Of a stretch of 64,000 nucleotides of DNA, positions 37,073 to 45,552 are shown one piece after another. The position numbers and the translations under genes were made by a program. The notes beneath the pieces were generated by a model. That model was not told where the DNA came from. It saw only the letters and a list, made by a program, of their open reading frames with translations, and ran no database searches. The first letter of the stretch is position 1, and the number at the start of each line of letters is the position of its first letter. Source of the stretch: an uncultured Rhizobiaceae group bacterium (GTDB lineage Bacteria > Pseudomonadota > Alphaproteobacteria > Rhizobiales > Rhizobiaceae); the NCBI GenBank assembly GCA_937930635.1, contig CALHCF010000007.1, forward strand, positions 124,001-188,000, read 5' to 3'.

Positions 37073-38290
37073 TTACGTCCATTCCTTCAAATTGACATTC
37101 GGGTCGCGCGCTACACCGGGGGGAACACTTTTGCCGGCTTCGATGATCTTGCGGGCCATCATGAAGGCGGGTGCGTCATTCATTGCGTCCACCGCCAGCA
37201 GTTTTTCACCGCCATAATACCAAACCGACTGTGCTCCATCACGCTTGCCAGGCCGAACGACGGTCGAATCATAACCACGGTTCAGCCCTGCAATCTGCAG
37301 TTTGACATCGTATTGATCAGACCAGAACCACGGAGTTGCCTGATAGGCAGTCCGCCCCCCGGACATGTTTTCGGCGGCTGTTTCCGCCTGATGAATAGCA
37401 TTCGGCACCGATTCCAGACGAATTCGCTCGCCGCCAAACTCAAAATTTGCGCAATCACCTGCAGCAAAAACAGCCGGGTCGCAGGTCGTACAAAACGCAT
37501 CCACCACAATGCCGTCTTCACAGTCCAATCCGGCCTGCCGGGCAAGGTCTGTGCAGGGTTCAATCCCGATACCGGCCAGTACCAGATCGGCTGCGAGGGT
37601 CTGACCATCCGTCAAAACCACGCTCGCAACCGCACCATCTGCTCCAACCAGCCGTTCAACACCTGTATTTTCCAGGATGGTGACACCATGCTCGCCATGC
37701 AGGGAGCGAAAGAAATCGGAGGTTTGGGGCGCAGCAACTCGTTCCAGTATGCGCGGCCGCATTTCGACAACGGTTACGGACAGCCCAAGCGAACGGGCAA
37801 CCGCGGCAACCTCAAGGCCGATATACCCACCTCCGATAATGACAAGGTTGCCATTGTCTTTGAGGTAGGGTCGAATTGCATCGGAATCCGTGGTGCTGCG
37901 CAGAGTAAAAACCCCATCCAGCCCGCCACCGATGTTGTCAGGAAGCCGACGGGGTACCGACCCGGTGGCAAGCAGCAATTTATCATAGGACAGGGTCTGG
38001 CCGTCGCTCAGCGCAACTGCGCGCTGCTCACGATCAATCGCGTCAGCACGGACGCCGGTACGCACGACAATATCATTTTCTTCAAACCACTCATGGCTGC
38101 GCAAAATGAGGCGGTCGAGCGGCATCTCGCCTGACAGGTATTTCTTTGACAAAGGCGGACGCTGATAGGGGAGCGTCGGCTCATCACAAATCATCGTCAG
38201 GGCGACCGTTTTGTCGCGTTCACGCAGTCTGGTGGCTGCCGCCAGAGCCGCCTGCCCACCTCCAACAATGACGATTGACTCATTCACCAT
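37073..38290 (-). CDS. FAD-dependent ferredoxin/rubredoxin reductase-like protein
   Basis: Flavoprotein of 405 residues of the class that passes electrons from NADH to a ferredoxin serving a P450 or Rieske oxygenase (putidaredoxin/rhodocoxin reductase type). FAD site IVGGGQAALAAATRLRE at the N-terminus; NAD site LVIIGGGYIGLEVAAVARSLG at about 150; second FAD motif VFAAGDCANFEFGG near 285; C-terminal reductase domain with SDQYDVKLQIAGLNRG. No ferredoxin or oxygenase gene is beside it. Second gene of the minus-strand operon. Confidence 0.88.
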   Translation of the reverse strand: MVNESIVIVGGGQAALAAATRLRERDKTVALTMICDEPTLPYQRPPLSKKYLSGEMPLDRLILRSHEWFEENDIVVRTGVRADAIDREQRAVALSDGQTLSYDKLLLATGSVPRRLPDNIGGGLDGVFTLRSTTDSDAIRPYLKDNGNLVIIGGGYIGLEVAAVARSLGLSVTVVEMRPRILERVAAPQTSDFFRSLHGEHGVTILENTGVERLVGADGAVASVVLTDGQTLAADLVLAGIGIEPCTDLARQAGLDCEDGIVVDAFCTTCDPAVFAAGDCANFEFGGERIRLESVPNAIHQAETAAENMSGGRTAYQATPWFWSDQYDVKLQIAGLNRGYDSTVVRPGKRDGAQSVWYYGGEKLLAVDAMNDAPAFMMARKIIEAGKSVPPGVARDPNVNLKEWT

Positions 38291-38352
38291 CCAACCTGCC
38301 CGGGCAGGCGAAGACGCAACACCTCCGCCAGCCCGCCATTGGTTGCCATGTC

Positions 38353-39810
38353 CTAAAGGCCGAGGCCCCCAATACAGACATATTTGGTGTCGAGATATTC
38401 ATCGATCCCATGGCGACCACCTTCTGTGCCGACACCGGATTCTTTCATCCCGCCAAACGGCGCTTCCGGTGTCGTGATCACGCCTTCATTGACCCCGACC
38501 AGCCCGTATTTCAGCCCTTCCATCACGCGGAAAGCCTGGCCAAGGTCCTGCGTATAGAAATAGCAGGCCAGACCATAAATGGTATCATTGGCACGGGCGA
38601 TTGCGTCCTCTTCTTTGGTAAACTTGTAGACCGGCGAAACCGGGCCAAAGATCTCTTCCTTGGAGAAGCGCATTTTCGGTTTGGCGTTTTTGATGACGGT
38701 TGGCTGAAAGAATGTGCCCCCCAGAGAATGTCTGGCGCCCCCGGCAACCACCTCGCCGCCTTTCTTGATGGCATCGGCGACCAATTCTTCGACTTTATCA
38801 ATCGCGGCGTCGTCGATGAGCGGCCCCTGCTGGGTTCCTGTTTCCATACCAGGCCCCACTTTCAGGTTTTCGGCGGCTTCCGCCAGCCTGTCGGTAAACT
38901 GGTTATAGATCTTGCTTTGAACATAAAACCGGTTGGTGCACACGCAGGTCTGACCAGAATTGCGGTATTTTGCGGCAATCGCACCTTCAACCGCCTTATC
39001 GATGTCGGCGGAGTTGAAAACGAGGAACGGGGCATTGCCGCCCAGCTCCATAGAGACCTTTTTGACGGTATTGGCGGCCTGTTTCATCAGGATTTTGCCA
39101 ACTTCCGTGGAACCCGTGAACGTAATCTTGCGAACCTGCGGGTTTGCACAGAGTTCCTTGCCTATTTCTGAAGCGCCACCGGTAATGATGTTCATTGCAC
39201 CTTCCGGCAAGCCTGCCTCATCAGCAATCAGACCCCAGGCCAGCCCGGAATAAGGCGTTTGTTCTGCCGGTTTGATAACACTGGTACAGCCAGCCGCAAT
39301 GGCCGGACCGATTTTGCGGGCCAGCATGGATGATGGAAAGTTCCATGGTGTGATGGCTGCAATGACCCCGACAGGCTCTTTGCGCACCATGATACGCCGG
39401 TCGCCCCACGGAGATGGCACAAGATCGCCATAAACGCGCCGTGCTTCCTCAGCAAACCAGAGCAGATATTGCGCACCAATGCCGATTTCCCCTTTGGCCT
39501 CAGCCAGCGGCTTGCCCATTTCCAGGGTCAGCAATTCAGCCAGCGCATCCTGATTGTCCATCATGACGTCGTGCATCCGGCGCAAAATGCCCGCACGTTC
39601 GTTGGCCGTGGTGTTTTTAAAGGATTCAAAGGCGGCAGAGGCCGCCTCAATAGCGCGCCGCGTCTCCGCCTTGCTACAAAACGGGACCGTGCCGATGATC
39701 TGACCGCTGGCAGGATTGTTAACTTCAAAGGTCTGGCCGCTGTCAGCAGCAACCCATTGTCCGCCAATCAGGTTAGCCTCTTTTACATACCGGTTTGATT
39801 TGGAAAGCAT
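38353..39810 (-). CDS. gabD: NAD(P)-dependent succinate-semialdehyde dehydrogenase-type aldehyde dehydrogenase
   Basis: Aldehyde dehydrogenase of 485 residues. Catalytic E255 in MELGGNAPF and nucleophile C289 in NSGQTCVCTNRFYV; NAD-binding FTGSTEVGKILM. The sequence is closest to GabD-type succinate-semialdehyde dehydrogenases, including the C-terminus PFGGMKESGVGTEGGRHGIDEYLDTKYVCIGGL. First gene of the catabolic operon; divergent from acpXL across 247 bp. In this context it may oxidise another semialdehyde, such as glutarate or malonate type. Confidence 0.88.
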   Translation of the reverse strand: MLSKSNRYVKEANLIGGQWVAADSGQTFEVNNPASGQIIGTVPFCSKAETRRAIEAASAAFESFKNTTANERAGILRRMHDVMMDNQDALAELLTLEMGKPLAEAKGEIGIGAQYLLWFAEEARRVYGDLVPSPWGDRRIMVRKEPVGVIAAITPWNFPSSMLARKIGPAIAAGCTSVIKPAEQTPYSGLAWGLIADEAGLPEGAMNIITGGASEIGKELCANPQVRKITFTGSTEVGKILMKQAANTVKKVSMELGGNAPFLVFNSADIDKAVEGAIAAKYRNSGQTCVCTNRFYVQSKIYNQFTDRLAEAAENLKVGPGMETGTQQGPLIDDAAIDKVEELVADAIKKGGEVVAGGARHSLGGTFFQPTVIKNAKPKMRFSKEEIFGPVSPVYKFTKEEDAIARANDTIYGLACYFYTQDLGQAFRVMEGLKYGLVGVNEGVITTPEAPFGGMKESGVGTEGGRHGIDEYLDTKYVCIGGLGL

Positions 39811-39851
39811 GGTTCAGGTTCCTGGTTTTTTACCTTCAGACCTTATCACCA

Positions 39852-39878
39852 GATTGGCTCGCTTTTCGCAAGCCAATC
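39852..39878. promoter_or_regulatory. Inverted repeat between gabD and acpXL
   Basis: The 8-bp arms GATTGGCT and AGCCAATC around an 11-bp centre, 42 bp upstream of the gabD ATG. Position and symmetry suit an operator for the catabolic operon; a regulator gene is not in the window. The rest of this divergent gap has no clear feature. Confidence 0.4.
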
Positions 39879-40057
39879 CATACCGCACTTCTGCATTCAT
39901 CCGATCAACTCTGCACGATGCAAAAACAGGTCAAAAATAGGCCTCAAAGAGATATGATACTTGCATTCGGGATTTGCATCCCATCGGCGAAGGCGTTAGG
40001 GGAAAGTCAAATTATTGACTCGGTACAAGACCGAAACAGGTAAAGGAAACGACCAAC

Positions 40058-40333
40058 GTGTCTACCTTCGACAAAGTCGCTGATATCATTTCCGATACAA
40101 GCGAAATCCCGCGCGCGGAAATTTCGCCAGACAGCCATACAATTGACGATCTGGGTATCGACAGCCTCGACTTCCTCGACATTGTTTTTGCAATCGACAA
40201 GGAATTCGGGATCAAGATTCCGCTTGAGGCGTGGACCCAGGAAGTGAATGACGGAAAAGTCGCCACCGAAGAGTATTTCGTGCTCAAAAACCTGTGCGGC
40301 AAGATAGACGAGCTGGTCGCTGCCAAGGCCTGA
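40058..40333 (+). CDS. acpXL: Very-long-chain acyl carrier protein AcpXL
   Basis: Acyl carrier protein of 91 residues that carries the growing 27-hydroxyoctacosanoate-type chain for lipid A. Phosphopantetheine serine S36 in [12 protein letters not shown]. The stretch [20 protein letters not shown] and [15 protein letters not shown] is the AcpXL hallmark and distinguishes it from housekeeping AcpP. GTG start with AAAGGA about 10 nt upstream. First gene of the plus-strand cluster acpXL-fabZ-fabF2-fabF1-adh-lpxXL. Confidence 0.96.
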   Translation: MSTFDKVADIISDTSEIPRAEISPDSHTIDDLGIDSLDFLDIVFAIDKEFGIKIPLEAWTQEVNDGKVATEEYFVLKNLCGKIDELVAAKA

Positions 40334-40356
40334 TCGTTCAGGCGGAGGCCTGACGC

Positions 40357-40830
40357 ATGCAACTAGAGTATTTTCAGATGGTCGACCGTATTGTTTCGGT
40401 AGACCAGGACGTCGCTACGCTTGTGACGCAGTCAGTCACTCCCGAACACAGCCCTGTTTTTGAGGGGCATTTCCCCGGTAATCCGCTGGTTCCCGGCGTG
40501 TTGCTGATTGAAGCGATGGCACAGACATCCGGTTTTCTGATCATGGCGAGAAGCCGGTTTGACAAGATGCCCTTTCTTGCCGGGGTCAAGGACACAAAAT
40601 TGCGCACCTTTGTTGAGCCTGAAACGACCTTGGATATCGAGGCATCAATGGAACATGATGGTTCGGGCTTTGCCATGACCCGGGCTCGTATCACATCTGA
40701 CGGTCGCAAAATCTGTGAGGCCAAGCTGACATTCAAGACTTTGGATTTTCCAGATCGCAAACTGGCTTCCATGATTGTCGCGCGGGCCGAAGAACTGTCA
40801 ATGCCCAGCCAGTATCTGCCGGCTGACTGA
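40357..40830 (+). CDS. fabZXL: 3-hydroxyacyl-ACP dehydratase FabZ-like (VLCFA cluster)
   Basis: Hot-dog-fold dehydratase of 157 residues acting on AcpXL-bound 3-hydroxyacyl chains. Catalytic H38 and E52 in FEGHFPGNPLVPGVLLIEAMAQT. The ATG at 40357 has GGAGG 8 nt upstream. The C-terminal 30 residues (FPDRKLASMIVARAEELSMPSQYLPAD) extend beyond standard FabZ, as in rhizobial FabZXL. Lies 23 bp after acpXL and 116 bp before fabF2XL. Confidence 0.93.
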   Translation: MQLEYFQMVDRIVSVDQDVATLVTQSVTPEHSPVFEGHFPGNPLVPGVLLIEAMAQTSGFLIMARSRFDKMPFLAGVKDTKLRTFVEPETTLDIEASMEHDGSGFAMTRARITSDGRKICEAKLTFKTLDFPDRKLASMIVARAEELSMPSQYLPAD

Positions 40831-40946
40831 ACAAGACAGTTGAATTTGCAACACAAAGCTGGCTCTTGGCCTAAAATCCGCCTATTTATGAGGCGAACGG
40901 GCAGGACAGCCCCAACGCATTTCCAAAAAAGTCCGGAAATCACCGC

Positions 40947-42146
40947 ATGAGCGACAACACCACCGCCAAGCAATCAGTATGGATCACCGGTATCGGTCTG
41001 CTGTCTTCTCTTGGCGAGGGCAACGATGCCCACTTCAAGGCCGTTAGCGCAGGCAAGCCACGCAATCTGGAGACCGAACGCTTTAAGCCCTATTCCATTC
41101 ACACGCTGGTGGAACCCGACTGGTCGCAACAGATCTCACGGCGCGACATGCGCCAGATGGAGCCCTGGCAACAGATCGGCACTTATACAGCCGGGTTGGC
41201 ATTGGACGACGCCAACGCCAAGGATGAAGAGCTTTGCGGGCGCATGGACATGATTGTCGCTGCTGGCGGTGGAGAGCGCGATGAGGAGGTCGATGCAGCA
41301 ATCCTGAAAGACGGACGCAGCGCCAATGATCGCGAAGCACTTGTAACAGAGCGCCTTTCCAACGATCTGCGCCCCACCCTGTTTTTGGCTCAGTTATCGA
41401 ACCTGCTGGCAGGCAATATTTCCATTGTGCACAAGGTCACCGGATCGTCCCGCACCTTTATGGGCGAAGAAGGAGCCGGGATTTCCGCTGTTCAGACCGC
41501 CCATGCCCGTATTGCCTCGGGTCAAAGCGATATTGTTCTGGTGGGTGGTGCTTTCAACGGCGAGCGTGAGGATATGCTGCTGTTGTTTGAACTAGGCAAC
41601 GCGCTGCACCATGGCGATTTTCAGCCAGTCTGGTCGCGTCAAGGCGAAGGCAGCGGTTTCACTGTTGGATCAGCGGGTGCCTTTCTCGTGCTTGAGTGTG
41701 CCGATCACGCCCGTAAACGAAAAGCCACGCCCTATGCAGAGTTAAAAAGTGTTGCCGCCGACCATGGCCCACGCAGTCCAGGTGCAGCGGCAAAGAGACT
41801 GGGCTCCGCAATCGCGTCTTTGGGTTCAACAGGCAAGCAGGCTGTGTTGTCGGGTGCATCCGGTTGCGCGGAAGTAACGAAAGAGGAAGCCGAACTTCTG
41901 GCCAGTAACCTGCCCGATGCGCCGGTGCGTGGTTATGGCACAGTCACCGGCCATACGATCGAATCTCAATTTCCGCTCGGGATCGCGCTGGCCGCTCTGG
42001 CCACCAGCAAAGGTGAATTCTTTGCGCCATTTGAGGCCTCTGAATCCAACAGCGACGGCACACCTGACAGTATTATCGTAACAACGGTTGGACATTGGCG
42101 CGGCGAAGGCGCTGCCCTGATCAAACCCGTGAAAGATGAGGCCTGA
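40947..42146 (+). CDS. fabF2XL: Beta-ketoacyl-ACP synthase-like subunit lacking the catalytic Cys (FabF2XL)
   Basis: Thiolase-fold protein of 399 residues in the position of fabF2XL. Aligned by eye to the next gene product, C175 is replaced by E175 (GEEGAGISAV against STACASGATAV), the first active-site His by A304, and the lysine by G331; only H336 in TVTGHT is kept. This pattern resembles chain-length factors, which pair with an active KAS and set product length. I infer a FabF1XL-FabF2XL heterodimer. Followed by fabF1XL after 2 bp. Confidence 0.88.
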   Translation: MSDNTTAKQSVWITGIGLLSSLGEGNDAHFKAVSAGKPRNLETERFKPYSIHTLVEPDWSQQISRRDMRQMEPWQQIGTYTAGLALDDANAKDEELCGRMDMIVAAGGGERDEEVDAAILKDGRSANDREALVTERLSNDLRPTLFLAQLSNLLAGNISIVHKVTGSSRTFMGEEGAGISAVQTAHARIASGQSDIVLVGGAFNGEREDMLLLFELGNALHHGDFQPVWSRQGEGSGFTVGSAGAFLVLECADHARKRKATPYAELKSVAADHGPRSPGAAAKRLGSAIASLGSTGKQAVLSGASGCAEVTKEEAELLASNLPDAPVRGYGTVTGHTIESQFPLGIALAALATSKGEFFAPFEASESNSDGTPDSIIVTTVGHWRGEGAALIKPVKDEA

Positions 42147-42148
42147 TC

Positions 42149-43426
42149 ATGTCAAAGTTCCACGATCATAAGGGCCGCCCCATTGTCGCTGTTACAGGCG
42201 CAGGTGTGGTCTCGTCCCTTGGACAGGGAAAGCAGGACAACTGGGACAAGCTGACATCCGGCGTGTCCGGCATTCATCACATAGACCGCTTTCCAACCGA
42301 AGGCCTGCGCACCACTGTGGCCGGCACGGTCGATTTCATGAATGTTGAACCCAGAACAGCGGCCGGTCTTTCATTTGCTCTCGCCGACTGTGCTGCAGAA
42401 GAGGCCATCGCTGAATCCGGTCTGGGCAAAGGTGACTTCCCCGGCCCGCTTTTTCTCGCGTCTCCACCCGTTGAGATGGAATGGAGCCAGCGCTTCCAGC
42501 TGGATAGTGAAGTCGATGACCCCGAAATCGCGGGGTACAAGCGCCTCTTGAGCGCCGCTCGCAAGAATGAACATGAAGCCATGTACGAACTGCTTATGTT
42601 CAGCCGAACCGCCGAGCGTCTTTCCGACAAGCATGGAACAAAGGGGTTGCCCATCTCGCTTTCCACAGCCTGCGCGTCGGGGGCAACAGCCGTTCAGCAG
42701 GGTGTCGAAGCCATACGGCGCGGTGAGACGGATGCCGCTCTTTGTATCGGAACAGACGGTTCGGTTACCACCGAAGCATTGATCCGTTTCTCACTCCTGT
42801 CAGCTCTCACAACACAAAATGATATCCCCGAAAAGGCGGCAAAACCGTTTTCCAAGGACCGGGATGGTTTCGTGATGGCGGAAGGTGCCGGAGCGCTGGT
42901 GCTGGAGTCGCTGGAGAGTGCAACGGCGCGTGGCGCAAATGTCATTGCAACCATCAAGGGATGTGGCGAAAAGGCTGATCATTTCCACCGCACACGCTCT
43001 TCCCCTGACGGCTCACCGGTCATCGCTGCCGTTAACAATGCGCTCAATGATGCCGGTGTTGCGGTTGACGATATCGGATATATCAACGCGCATGGCACAT
43101 CGACTCCCGAAAATGACCGGATGGAATATAATTCGCTCAAGGAGGTTTTCGGTGAACGCATTCACAACACACCTATCTCATCAAACAAATCGATGATCGG
43201 GCATACATTAACGGCCGCCGGTGCCATCGAAGCCGTGTTCTCCGTGTTGACCCTGCAGCATGGCAAGATCCCGCCGACCATCAATTATGACACGCCCGAC
43301 CCTGATATTCCGCTGGATGTTGTGCCCGGAAAATACCGCGACGTCCCGGTAACCAATGTGCTGTCGAACTCGTTCGGCTTTGGCGGTCAAAATGCCTGTC
43401 TGGTTTTGAGCAACGACATCGTCTAA
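42149..43426 (+). CDS. fabF1XL: Beta-ketoacyl-ACP synthase FabF1XL
   Basis: Condensing enzyme of 425 residues for elongation of the lipid A very-long-chain fatty acid. All active-site residues are present: C175 (LSTACASGATAV), H315 (YINAHGTSTPEND), K347 and H352 (SSNKSMIGHTLTAAGAIE). The C-terminal NSFGFGGQNACLVL is family-typical. Starts 2 bp after fabF2XL; followed by the alcohol dehydrogenase after 39 bp. Confidence 0.94.
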   Translation: MSKFHDHKGRPIVAVTGAGVVSSLGQGKQDNWDKLTSGVSGIHHIDRFPTEGLRTTVAGTVDFMNVEPRTAAGLSFALADCAAEEAIAESGLGKGDFPGPLFLASPPVEMEWSQRFQLDSEVDDPEIAGYKRLLSAARKNEHEAMYELLMFSRTAERLSDKHGTKGLPISLSTACASGATAVQQGVEAIRRGETDAALCIGTDGSVTTEALIRFSLLSALTTQNDIPEKAAKPFSKDRDGFVMAEGAGALVLESLESATARGANVIATIKGCGEKADHFHRTRSSPDGSPVIAAVNNALNDAGVAVDDIGYINAHGTSTPENDRMEYNSLKEVFGERIHNTPISSNKSMIGHTLTAAGAIEAVFSVLTLQHGKIPPTINYDTPDPDIPLDVVPGKYRDVPVTNVLSNSFGFGGQNACLVLSNDIV

Positions 43427-43465
43427 AAGCGAACCGACTCCCCTTTCCTACTCGCAAGGTATCTC

Positions 43466-44494
43466 ATGCGCGCGCTTCAGCTTGTCTCCGACCGTGAGGT
43501 CAAATCCGTTGAGATCGATGCACCCGATGCGCCGGGACCGGGTGAAGTTCAGCTCAAGATCCGCGTTGTTGCCCTGAACCATCTCGACGTTTGGGGTTGG
43601 CGCGGCATGGCCTTTGCCAAACGCGAAATGCCCCTGACGATCGGAGCTGAAGCCAGCGCTGAAGTCGTTGCTCTTGGTGAAGGGGTTTGCGGCCTGAAAC
43701 CAGGACAACTTGTCTCTCTCTTTGGCGCGCGCACATGTGGTGTCTGCCGGGATTGCCGTGCCGGACGCGACAATCTGTGCAACCATGTCGAAGGTGTGCA
43801 CGGTTTCCACCTTGGCGGCTTTGCCCGCGAACGGGTCAATTTGCCCGCCCGACAATGTGTTCCGGCCCCTCCCGGATGCGATGCTGTTGCAGCCGCACTG
43901 GCCCCCATTACCTTTGGAACCTGCGAGCACATGTTGTTTGACAACGCTTTGTTGCAACCCTCTGAAACGATTCTCGTTCATGCAGGCGGGTCCGGCATTG
44001 GTACAGCGGCCATTCAGCTTGCCAAGACGATAGGATGCACCGTCATTACAACCGTTGGCAGTGACGAAAAAATTAAACCAGCCAAAGCACTGGGTGCTGA
44101 TCATGTGATCAACTATCGTGAAGACCGGTTTGAAGGAAAGGTGCGCAAGATCACCAAAAAACAGGGGGTTGATGTTGTTTTTGAACATGTCGGCAAGGAA
44201 ACCTGGGCCGGTTCCATGCTGTCATTGAAGCGAGGGGGACGGCTCGTAACCTGTGGCTCCACCAGCGGAGTTTCTGCTGAAACCAACCTGATGATGCTGT
44301 TCCAGCGTCAATTGCGATTGATTGGCTCCTTTGGTTGCCGCATGGAAAATATGGTGAATGCCATGGACAAGATGGCGGCAGGAACGGTGAAACCAATCGT
44401 CGATACCGAAATCGAGTTTGGCGATCTTGCAACGGCCCTTCAACGCATGGAAAGCCGCAAGGTCTTCGGCAAGATCATCATGCATATGGGCTGA
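43466..44494 (+). CDS. adhXL: Zinc-containing alcohol dehydrogenase family protein (VLCFA cluster)
   Basis: MDR-superfamily reductase of 342 residues. The structural zinc cysteines are C91, C94, C97 and C105 (TCGVCRDCRAGRDNLC); the first catalytic-zinc cysteine is absent (NHLDVWGW). NADP site VHAGGSGIGTAAIQLAK. In rhizobia the same position of this cluster holds a similar dehydrogenase, presumed to provide a reduction step of chain elongation. Ends 7 bp before lpxXL. Confidence 0.88.
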   Translation: MRALQLVSDREVKSVEIDAPDAPGPGEVQLKIRVVALNHLDVWGWRGMAFAKREMPLTIGAEASAEVVALGEGVCGLKPGQLVSLFGARTCGVCRDCRAGRDNLCNHVEGVHGFHLGGFARERVNLPARQCVPAPPGCDAVAAALAPITFGTCEHMLFDNALLQPSETILVHAGGSGIGTAAIQLAKTIGCTVITTVGSDEKIKPAKALGADHVINYREDRFEGKVRKITKKQGVDVVFEHVGKETWAGSMLSLKRGGRLVTCGSTSGVSAETNLMMLFQRQLRLIGSFGCRMENMVNAMDKMAAGTVKPIVDTEIEFGDLATALQRMESRKVFGKIIMHMG

Positions 44495-44501
44495 TGAAGC
44501 T

Positions 44502-45464
44502 ATGAGACAGCTTGTTCGAAACCCTTTCGTCGAACGAATATTGCTGCGCATCAAGACGGTCTTTGACTGGCTCATTGCCCAGCTTTTTGCCGGGACAACC
44601 AAGCTCCTGTCAAAGCTGCCGCCGGAAAAGTCGACCAATATTGCCGAAAAAGTGGGGCGGTTTCTCGCACCCGTTTTACCCCGCAGCAAACTCGCCCGCC
44701 GCAATATAGCATTAGCGTTCCCGGAAAAATCTGACGCAGAAGTTGGCGAAATCCTGCGTGGAGTCTGGGGTAATGTTGCGCGCACCATAGCCGAATATGT
44801 TTTTCTCGATCAGTTGTTTGATTTCGATGTCAACAATCCCGATGCCGGGCGTATCGACATCTTAGGTATCGAGAACTTTGTCAAAATCCGCGACAGCAAG
44901 AAACCCGTGATCATTTTTACGGGTCACACCGGCAATTGGGAAATTCTGCCCATTGCCGCTTCCAGCTATGATCTGATCGTGACTGCACTCTTTCGCCAAC
45001 CCAACAATCGCTTTATCGCAAAGCGCATCCAGAAGGCGCGCCGAACCTCAAAAGGGCATCTGGTGCCATCACGGGCCGGTGCGGCCTGGGCTCTGGCAAG
45101 GGTGCTGGAGGAAAACCGCGCCGTCGGCCTGTTGGCAGATCAGGCCTTTACCCGCGGACCGCGCATCGAGTTCTTTGGCCGTGAAGCAACAGCGAACCCT
45201 TTGGCAGCCAAGCTGGCCCGTCAGTTCGATTGCGACATCTATCCGGCGCGCTGTATTCGCCTGCCCGGCGGTCGCTTCAGGCTGGAATTGCATGACGCCA
45301 TTGATATCCCAACCGGAGACGACGGCGCGCCGGATATTATTGAAACCACGCGAACCATCAACGCCATCATTGAGGGATGGGTCCGGGAGTATCCCGAACA
45401 ATGGCTGTGGCTCCATAACCGCTGGAAGATCAAGGCGCCGGCCCGCAAAAAATGGAGTCGATAA
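44502..45464 (+). CDS. lpxXL: Lipid A acyltransferase LpxXL
   Basis: Inner-membrane-associated acyltransferase of 320 residues (LpxL/HtrB family) that moves the very-long-chain acyl group from AcpXL to lipid A. Catalytic HX4E motif H142-TGNW-E147 in IIFTGHTGNWEILP; family end ERYPEQWLWLHNRWK-like (EYPEQWLWLHNRWKI). The ATG at 44502 overlaps the 3' end region of adhXL; the longer frame to 44418 lies within that gene. Last gene of the cluster. Confidence 0.93.
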   Translation: MRQLVRNPFVERILLRIKTVFDWLIAQLFAGTTKLLSKLPPEKSTNIAEKVGRFLAPVLPRSKLARRNIALAFPEKSDAEVGEILRGVWGNVARTIAEYVFLDQLFDFDVNNPDAGRIDILGIENFVKIRDSKKPVIIFTGHTGNWEILPIAASSYDLIVTALFRQPNNRFIAKRIQKARRTSKGHLVPSRAGAAWALARVLEENRAVGLLADQAFTRGPRIEFFGREATANPLAAKLARQFDCDIYPARCIRLPGGRFRLELHDAIDIPTGDDGAPDIIETTRTINAIIEGWVREYPEQWLWLHNRWKIKAPARKKWSR

Positions 45465-45552
45465 ACACCATTAAGTTGCATAATTAATATATACAACTTT
45501 TGGTAATATATACTCTTCATGATGTGGGCTCAACAATTGCGGAGCCTGCATC

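Noticed and set aside
36986..38134. Plus-strand ORF of 382 codons opposite the ferredoxin reductase
   Set aside because: Antisense to a gene with intact FAD and NAD motifs; the translation shows no recognisable domain.
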